Origin: Quillaja saponaria
Lineage: Eukaryota; Streptophyta; Magnoliopsida; Fabales; Quillajaceae
Length of the DNA stretch: 64,000 nt
NCBI GenBank assembly: GCA_029379385.1
Contig: CM055611.1
Span: 3,534,001 to 3,598,000, forward strand
Direction: 5' to 3'
The notes under the pieces were generated by a model. The model saw only the letters and a program-made list of their open reading frames with translations, made no database searches and was not told where the DNA came from. This document shows, in pieces, positions 57,775-64,000 of this stretch. Within the stretch, counting starts at the first letter, position 1. The number at the start of each line of letters is the position of its first letter. The position numbers and the translations under genes are program-made.

Positions 57775-57965
57775 ACCAACAACGGGTGGTCTAGAGATTA
57801 AGGCAGTACTCAATAAACATTCTCTCAAAGAGATTAAAAGTTCGAGTCCCCTTGACAACTCTTGTTGGAGGTAAATCTACGTTCTTACACATGATCGAGA
57901 CTACTCTTTAGAGGAACTTTTAGCTTCTGTCCCGACATAGGTGTGGTGGTAGTTCATCGAAATAT
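57775..57965 (+). repeat. tRNA-derived SINE
   Basis: Box-A-like gggtggtctagagattaagg (57783) and box-B-like aaagttcgagtcccctt (57836) are well preserved and about 45 bp apart. They are followed by a tRNA-unrelated body with gtcccgacataggtgtggtgg. Confidence 0.6.
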
Positions 57966-58176
57966 AAGGTGGTAGTAATGTGGATATAATGTTCCTTGCT
58001 GGAATATTTGGGTACTCTACCTACCTTTCCACTTTCTTTTATCACCATATAAAAACAATAGAATAAAGAACTTGTGACAGTTATGAAAATGACGTCTTTG
58101 TATTCATATGTACATATGTACTAGACAGACAGAGATATACGCTTGAGTAATAGTAAAGTGATGCACTCAATTAACA

Positions 58177-58610
58177 CTACAATAAATTGGATTATCATCA
58201 ACAACAGAAATACTATCTCTGAAGAGTTGTCGCAAAGATAAGGGTTATATGCATTGACAATTTGCTTATCCTAAAATAAATCGGCTTCAGAGTGGGCCAA
58301 CATATCTGTGACAGCATTTTAATATCAGCTACTACTATTATATATGCTGTCACTAATAATAATTAATATGTTATTTTAATTAATTGATTTCATTGGTGCC
58401 ATTTTGAATGAGCATATCGGCAAACATATTTATCGTATCTGCGTCCAATTTAGTTTTAATTATTTTTATTAATTTTTGTTCACCACTTAAACTATCAGTG
58501 ACAATGCATTTGTTGATAATATTTTTTCAATTTAAATCCTAATCTGTGATTTCTCTTTCCTTGTTTTTCTGCACCTCTCACTCTCTCTCTCTCTCTCTCC
58601 CTCTAGTCAC
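58177..58610. mobile_element. Possible CACTA-type transposon end
   Basis: cactacaataaattgg at 58175-58190 resembles the CACTACAA terminus of plant CACTA (EnSpm) elements, and the following 400 bp are unlike the unit spacers. No matching opposite end was found before the gypsy element starts, so it may be truncated or a chance match. Confidence 0.22.
58577..58600 (+). repeat. TC microsatellite
   Basis: Short CT repeat just before the gypsy LTR. Confidence 0.8.
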
Positions 58611-58619
58611 AGCTGTAGC

Positions 58620-59458
58620 TGTAGACACCAAAATTTTACAAATTTATTAATTGCCTAATTGATACTAAATGTAACATTTTATATTGATTAGTCAATTAAA
58701 TGGTGATTGGACTCAGTATTACAACTTGGCTAAATCAAGTGTTTATTAGTCAATCACTTGTGTAATTGAGTGTTGATTGGAAACAAAATTCTTGAATAAT
58801 TGGATGTTAATTGAAGACAAATTATCATTACTTTATTGATTAAATGTTGAAGAATATGAATTATAATTAAGTGGATACTAATTAAATGTTGATTATATCA
58901 AATTGAATCCAATCACTATTTAATATTCTCAAATTAATTTCAATCATATTCCAATCATCCTCAATTATTCATCTTTAATCACTCATAAATCAATTACATC
59001 CACCAATTAATCAATTAATTTGAATTACCTCTAATCAACCAAAGTTTGTCCACACCACCTCTCTTATAAAAGTCCTCACGTTGGCTTTGGAAAGGAAGTT
59101 GTAAACTCAAGACACAAAAGCTCTTGAAACTCCTTTACTTTTCTCTCACAAACAACAAAGATTCAAGCAAGCCACAAATCCCTTCAATCAAACTTATTGC
59201 CCGTAGAGGCACAAGACCTTTCTTAACGGTTATTTACAACGTCGTTTTGAAAGAGGTTTATCAATTCATCCAAGATTAAGCTACATAGCCCTCTAATCAA
59301 GCAAAGTTTTCAAAGAGAACAAATGAGAGGAATACATTATTTTCTTGTAAACAATATTAATTGAGAGGCTGTACCATCTTTTTACAAATTTAACACAATT
59401 GTTATTTTTGTACACACTTTCTTATCTACTACTTTCAGATATGAATTTGTTGTTCACA
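58620..59458 (+). repeat. 5' LTR of gypsy-type element
   Basis: Paired with 62929-63722. Shared blocks: gattagtcaattaaatggtg, cttggctaaatcaagt, the ttggctttggaaaggag block and tttacaaattta.cacaattg. A putative promoter element near tctcttataaaagtcc (59060) matches ctcctataaaaggcc at 63328. Confidence 0.82.
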
Positions 59459-59475
59459 AATTTCGAGCAAGCCCG

Positions 59476-60220
59476 GTGGGACCATTCTACATCTCATCTC
59501 TTTCTCCTTCAAAAGCCTCTACATCAACAAAAAAGAAGTTGGATCTCATGTCTGCCATGAAGAACCAAACCAAAAAAGATATATGTGTCTCTGTTAAAGT
59601 TGTCACCTCATTTATCATTGATGATGTTTCTACCAATAAGATCATAGACAATAGACGGATCACACAAAATATATTAAAATCCATCAATCAATAACTTCTT
59701 CGAGTGATGAATCAAGCCAAGATCCAACCTTTTGTTATTCCGGTATCATCACCATGGAAAAAGCAAACCACCTTGTAAACAATAGAGATTCATCTTTCTC
59801 AGAGAATTTCAAATTATCTAGGAGCAACACTTCATGCTTTAAAGCGGATTCTCATGTTTCTACCATCTCTGAAGTGTCGCTTAGAAGTTTGAATGACAAG
59901 TTGATGTTTTCCACAACAGATATGTTCTCCCATATTAATGTCATGCCCATCATGGTGATTGAAGCTTCAACTGTGTAAGATAAGGTATTAGAATTGGAGA
60001 AGAAGATCTTGCTTCTCACCAAAACCATTGAAGACAAAGACTTTAAGATTGCTAATCTCATAAATGAGTTAGAAATGCAACATAGTGTTGAGCTAAGTCA
60101 ACAACCATCTTGCTTTCCTGGTTCGACTTTAAATATCATTGTAAAAGGTAAAAGGAAAGAAGAAATTGAAGCTTCTCAACAACTTCCCACTTCCATTGTG
60201 ACATTCTCAATACAATAGTT
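59476..60220 (+). other. Open-frame fragments 5' of gag in gypsy-type element
   Basis: Three adjacent fragments (59476-59694, 59754-59978, 59994-60218) have codon-like composition (Ser, Thr and Lys rich; helical KILLLTKTIEDKDFKIANLI at 60000). They probably represent the N-terminal part of the ancestral Gag polyprotein upstream of the recognisable Gag domain. No known motif was recognised. Confidence 0.45.
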
Positions 60221-60269
60221 ATAAGACATGATCACCAACACCATTCGAACACAATACAAAGTATGTTCA

Positions 60270-60830
60270 CAAAATTCACTTCTGTACTCAAAACCATACA
60301 CGAAGCGGATTGATAACTTGAAAATGCCTCTCAGATATCAACTTCTAAAGTTTAACCATTTTGATGGAAAGGGGAGCATAAAACAATATGCTGCTCATTT
60401 TGTTTAGACTTGTGAAAATGCTAAGACTTAGGGAGATCTTTTCATCAAGCAATTTGCTCAATCCCTTAGAGGAACTACATTCAATTGGTATACTGAGTTG
60501 GAATCTGAGTCGATTGACAGTTAGGGGTAACTCGAAAAAGATTTTCTCAACCGATTTTATAATACTCAACATACAGTCACCTTGATAAAGCTTACTAACA
60601 CTAGAAAATGGAAAGATGAGCCTGTCATTGACTAGATCAACTGGTGGAGAGCACTAAACTTGATTACAAAGGACGAGTGTCATAAATCTTTGAAGTTAAA
60701 ATGTGCACACAAGGCATGGATTGGGATCTTCTATACATCCTTAAGGGAATCAATCCTCGAATATTTAAAGAGCTTGCAACCTAAGGACATAACATGGAGT
60801 TAAGCATTGCAAGCCATGGAAATTATGAAC
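60270..60830 (+). pseudogene. Ty3/gypsy Gag domain relic
   Basis: The reading NLKMPLRYQLLKFNHFDGKG starts near 60315. It continues (with stops and frame changes) through QYAAHFV, FIKQFAQSLRGTTFNWY (about 60440-60492), LNRFYNTQHTV, TLIKLTNTRKWKDEPV and a tail near 60790. This order is the plant retrotransposon Gag domain (F.G......HV..F......LV..F..SL.G.A..WY.......W......F...F). At least five stop codons interrupt it. A zinc knuckle is not visible. Confidence 0.75.
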
Positions 60831-60939
60831 CTCCCGTACTCGATCTACGAAACAAGTGGAAAGTTGTAAAGAAAACGAAAGTAATGAAGGGGCAATGAAA
60901 CAAGTTTGTTGTATATTGTAACTTGAAAAATCATTTTTA

Positions 60940-62565
60940 GATGACCAATACTCCTTTACACTAGTTTAAATTGTCAATGGTTCCAAATAAAAAAGGAACA
61001 CCTATACTTCTGGACACGTGTTTAAACTATCAATAGTTCCAAACAAAAAAGAAACACCAATACTCCTTAATACGAGCTTAAACTGTCACTGGTTTCAAAA
61101 AAAAAAAAAACATAAATACTCATTGATACAAGTTTAAAATGTCAGTGGTTCCATAAAAAATGAACATGATTACTCATTAATACGAGTTTAAACTTTCAAT
61201 GGTTCCTAAAAAAAAAAAAAACATAAATACTCCTTGATACGAGTTTTAACTGTTGTTGGTTCCCAAAAAAAAAAAAAAAGGAACACCAATACTCCTTTAT
61301 GCGAGTTTAAACTGTTGATGGTTGAAAATTCCAAAAAAAAAAGAAAACACCAATACTCCTTGATACAAGTTAAAACTATTATTGGTTCCAAAAAAAAAAA
61401 AAAGGAACACAAATACTCATTGATAAGAGTTTAAACTGTCAATGGTTCTTAAAAAAAAAGAATACCAATACTCCTTTATACGAGTTTAAAATGTCAATGG
61501 TTTCAAAAAAAAGGAACATGAATACTCCTTGATTTGAGTTTAAATTGTCAATGGTTTCAAAAGAAAAAAGGAATCTGAATACTCCTTGAAACGAATTTAA
61601 ACTGTCAATGATTCCAAAAAAAACAAGGAACACGAATACTCCTTGATTAGAGTTTAAACTATTTATGATTAAAAAAGAGGAACACCAATATTCCTTGATA
61701 CGAGTTTAAACTGTCAATGATTCCAAAAGAAAAAAGATACACTAATACTCCTTGATATGAGTATAAACTATCAATTGTTCCAAAACAAAGGAACACGAAT
61801 ACTCTTTGATACGAGTTTAAACTATTAATGGTTCCAAAAAAAAGAAAAGGAACACTAATACTCCTTAATACGAGTTTAAGTTATCAATGATTTAAAAAAA
61901 GAAAAGAAAAAGGAACACCAATACTCCTTGATAAAGTTTAAATTATCAATGATTAAAAAAAAAAAAAAAAAAAAAAAAGGAACACCGATACTCCTTGATA
62001 CGAGTTTAAACTATTAATGGTTTCAAAAAAAAAAGGGAACACCAATACTCCTTAATATGAGTTATACTATCAATGGTTCTAAAAAAAAGAAAAAAGGAAC
62101 ACGAATAATCCTTGATACGACTTTAAACTGTTAATTGCTCCAAAAAAAGGAGGGGGAGAGGGGAGGGAGAACACCAACACTCCTTGATATGAGTTTAAAC
62201 TATCAATGGTTTTAAAAAAAAGGAACACCAATACTCCTTGATACGAGTTTACACTATCAATGGTTTCCAAAAAAAGAGAAGAAAAAAGGAACACGAATAA
62301 TCCTTGATACAAGTTTAAACTGCCAATGGTTCCCAAAAAAAAAAAAAAAAGGGAACACCAACACTTCTTGATACAATCTAAACTATCAATGGTTCTAAAA
62401 AAGAACACCAACATTCATCAAAAGGAACACAAATAATCCTTTATAAGAGTTTAAACTGTCAATGGTCCTAAAAAAAAGAAAAAAAAAAAAAAGAACACCC
62501 ACACTCCTTGATACGAGTCTAAACTATCAATGGTTTTAAAAAAAAAACATCTACACTCATCAACA
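60940..62565 (+). repeat. Minisatellite, about 55-60-bp unit, roughly 28 copies
   Basis: The unit is: actccttgatacgagtttaa, then actgtcaatggttcc, then an A-rich tract of 7-24 bases, then ggaacaccaat. Copies differ in the A-tract length and by point changes (gat versus gttga, cacc versus cacg). The frame is not preserved, and the ORFs on both strands in this region simply read through the repeat. It occupies the position where a complete gypsy element has pol. Confidence 0.88.
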
Positions 62566-62880
62566 CAAGTTTAAACTGCATACAATCTCCAAAATTCAAA
62601 AGTTTCTCAGAACGAAACAAAACTGTCTCCAAATCTTCAAACTTCCTCAACACGAACAGAAACTGCTCCAAATCTTCAAAGCTTTAAGAATTCTCAGCAT
62701 GAACATAAACTGCTTCAAATCTTCAAATTTCTTCAGCACGAACAAAAACTTATATAAATCTTCAAAATTCCTTAGCACGAAATGAAAATGTTTCAAAAGT
62801 TCAAGTTTCCTCAGCATGTAGTGAAATTGCTTCAAAATTCAAAATTTCCTTGGCATGAAGGAAACTGCATTCAAGTCACC
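62566..62880 (+). repeat. Second minisatellite, about 45-50-bp unit
   Basis: Six to seven copies of a unit with gaaactgcttcaaatcttca, then aa.tttcctcagcacgaac. It starts from the aactgc that ends the last 60940-62565 unit and reaches the purine tract before the 3' LTR. Confidence 0.8.
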
Positions 62881-62928
62881 TTTAGTACGCTAAACATGCA
62901 CACAGTTAAGTCTTGAAGTGGGGGCATT

Positions 62929-63722
62929 TATAGACACCAAAATTTTAGAAATTTATTAATTGGCTAATTGATTCTATATTGATTAGTCAATTAAATGGTG
63001 ATTGGACTCAGTATTATAACTTGGCTAAATCAAGTATTGATTAGTCAATCACTTATGTAAATGAGTGTTGATTAGAAACAAAATTCTTGAGTAACTGAAT
63101 GTTAATTGAAGACAAATTGTCATTATTGTATTGATTAAATGTTGATTGAATGAAATTGAATCCAATCATCATTTTTGAATATTCTCAAATTAATTTCAAT
63201 CATGTTCCAATCATCCTCAAGTCAATTTCAATCATATTCAATCACTCATAAATTAACTACACCCACCAATCAATCAATCAATTTGAATTACCTCCAATCA
63301 ACCAAAGTTTGTTCACAGCATCTCTCCTATAAAAGGCCTCATGTTGGCTTTGGAAAGGAGGCATTAAACTCAAGGCACAAAAGCTCTTGAAACTTCCTTG
63401 CTTTTCTCCTTCAAACAACAGAGATTCAAGCAAACCACAAATCCTTGCGATCAAGTCTAGTGCCCGCAGAGATCACAAGACCTTTCTCAACGATTATCCA
63501 TAATGTATTTTTGAAAGAGGTTCATCAAGTCATCCAGAATCAAGCTACATAGCCCTCGGTTCAAACAAAATTTTCAAGAAGATCAAATCAGATGAGTACA
63601 CTCTTTTCTTGTAAAGAATATTAATTCAAAGATTGTACCATCTTTTTACAAATTTAGTACAATTGTTATTTTTTTACAAGCTTTCTTGTCCATTACGTTC
63701 AAGCAAAATTTGTTGTTCACAA
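62929..63722 (+). repeat. 3' LTR of gypsy-type element
   Basis: Direct repeat of 58620-59458 with several small deletions; ends ttgttgttcaca(a) before the GTAGC target repeat. Confidence 0.82.
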
Positions 63723-63729
63723 CTGTAGC

Positions 63730-64000
63730 ACCATTCCACCTAATTGCCGATCATTGTTGTGTCGTTGCACCTTGTTACCAGTGCATCTGTGTATCGGCAC
63801 ACAATAAAGTACATTTTTTTTAACAAACAAATTACTAAGCTGAAATAATTGGTTTTAAATTATATTGGAATGAACACCCTATCAATTAACTTTAGTAATT
63901 TATTATTGGCCAAATTTTATTTTGAACCCTTATGATTTTGCTTTTTTCTTCTTCTTTTTTCAAATGGGTCATTGTATTTTAATAACTTTCAATTGAATCA
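63730..64000. repeat. Defensin-cluster unit spacer resumes
   Basis: 63788-64000 matches 53410-53700 (gtgt.tcg.cacacaata.a.gtacattt, ttaaattatattggaatgaaca, ggtcattgtattttaa and onward). The duplicated unit therefore continues beyond the right window edge, and another defensin-like gene may lie outside. Confidence 0.65.

Larger units (their letters stand above)
58620..63722 (+). mobile_element. Non-autonomous Ty3/gypsy-type element, gag only, with internal minisatellites
   Basis: Direct LTRs of about 0.8 kb lie at 58620-59458 and 62929-63722. Both begin with t.tagacaccaaaattt, a start seen in several plant gypsy lineages. A likely target duplication, GTAGC (58615-58619 and 63725-63729), flanks it. 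A purine-rich gaagtgggggca precedes the 3' LTR. The interior holds a Gag relic (about 60270-60830) but no protease, integrase, RT or RNase H. About 1.9 kb of tandem repeats fill the place where pol would be. This fits terminal-repeat retrotransposons with a GAG domain (TR-GAG) or a deleted gypsy element. Confidence 0.78.

Noticed and set aside
61206..62414. Several ORFs on both strands rich in Phe/Leu or Lys
   Set aside because: They read through the minisatellite and its A-tracts and have no conserved start.
1..64000. tRNA, rRNA genes, CRISPR arrays or bacterial operons
   Set aside because: No cloverleaf with intact box A/B and acceptor ends, no regular spacer-repeat array and no Shine-Dalgarno-led gene series were seen. 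The tRNA-like heads are SINEs.

Overview
The window is AT-rich, intron-containing, transposon-dense nuclear DNA of a flowering plant, most likely a eudicot. The evidence is two plant-specific ATL-type RING-H2 genes, a family of two-exon cysteine-rich secreted peptide genes of the defensin-like (DEFL/LCR) type, plant Copia and Ty3/gypsy LTR elements, an RTE-type LINE, a Mutator-like element, tRNA-derived SINEs and MITEs. I cannot name the species. There is no bacterial-style operon, CRISPR array or rRNA.

Layout. 1-4.8 kb: a truncated long LTR copy, a duplicated 3' end of an ATL gene, and a 3.58 kb solo LTR (minus strand, 5-bp TSD). 5-8 kb: SINE remnants and a PIF/Harbinger-like MITE with a second MITE nested in it. 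8.26-11.73 kb: a decayed Mutator-like element with about 115-bp terminal inverted repeats, a transposase remnant and a GRF-zinc-finger-like remnant. 12.65-19.98 kb: a defensin-like peptide gene split in exon 2 by a 6.8 kb Copia element. 20.9-23.95 kb: a dead RTE LINE. 24.2-32.6 kb: two dead defensin-like genes and one gene-less promoter fragment, flanking two ATL genes (both minus strand). 33.39-37.60 kb: a second, gag-less Copia element (minus strand). 38.5-57.1 kb: a tandemly amplified array of defensin-like loci, alternating an 8-Cys type (all broken) with a 6-Cys type (three intact genes at 43.0, 48.2 and 54.5 kb). 58.62-63.72 kb: a gag-only Ty3/gypsy derivative carrying two minisatellites. 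63.73-64.0 kb: return to the defensin-like repeat unit.

The likely functional genes are the three 6-Cys defensin-like genes and the two ATL E3-ligase-like genes. The rest is mobile DNA or gene relics. The defensin-like loci share one architecture: a TATA box about 90 bp before ATG, a roughly 73-nt signal-peptide exon, a phase-1 intron, and a 161-170 nt exon for the mature peptide. This makes the whole 12.7-57 kb span one birth-and-death cluster. Its notable patterns are the paired loss of two particular cysteines and the replacement of a promoter by a long LTR directly at a start codon.

All homology calls were made by eye from the translated sequence; no database search was run.
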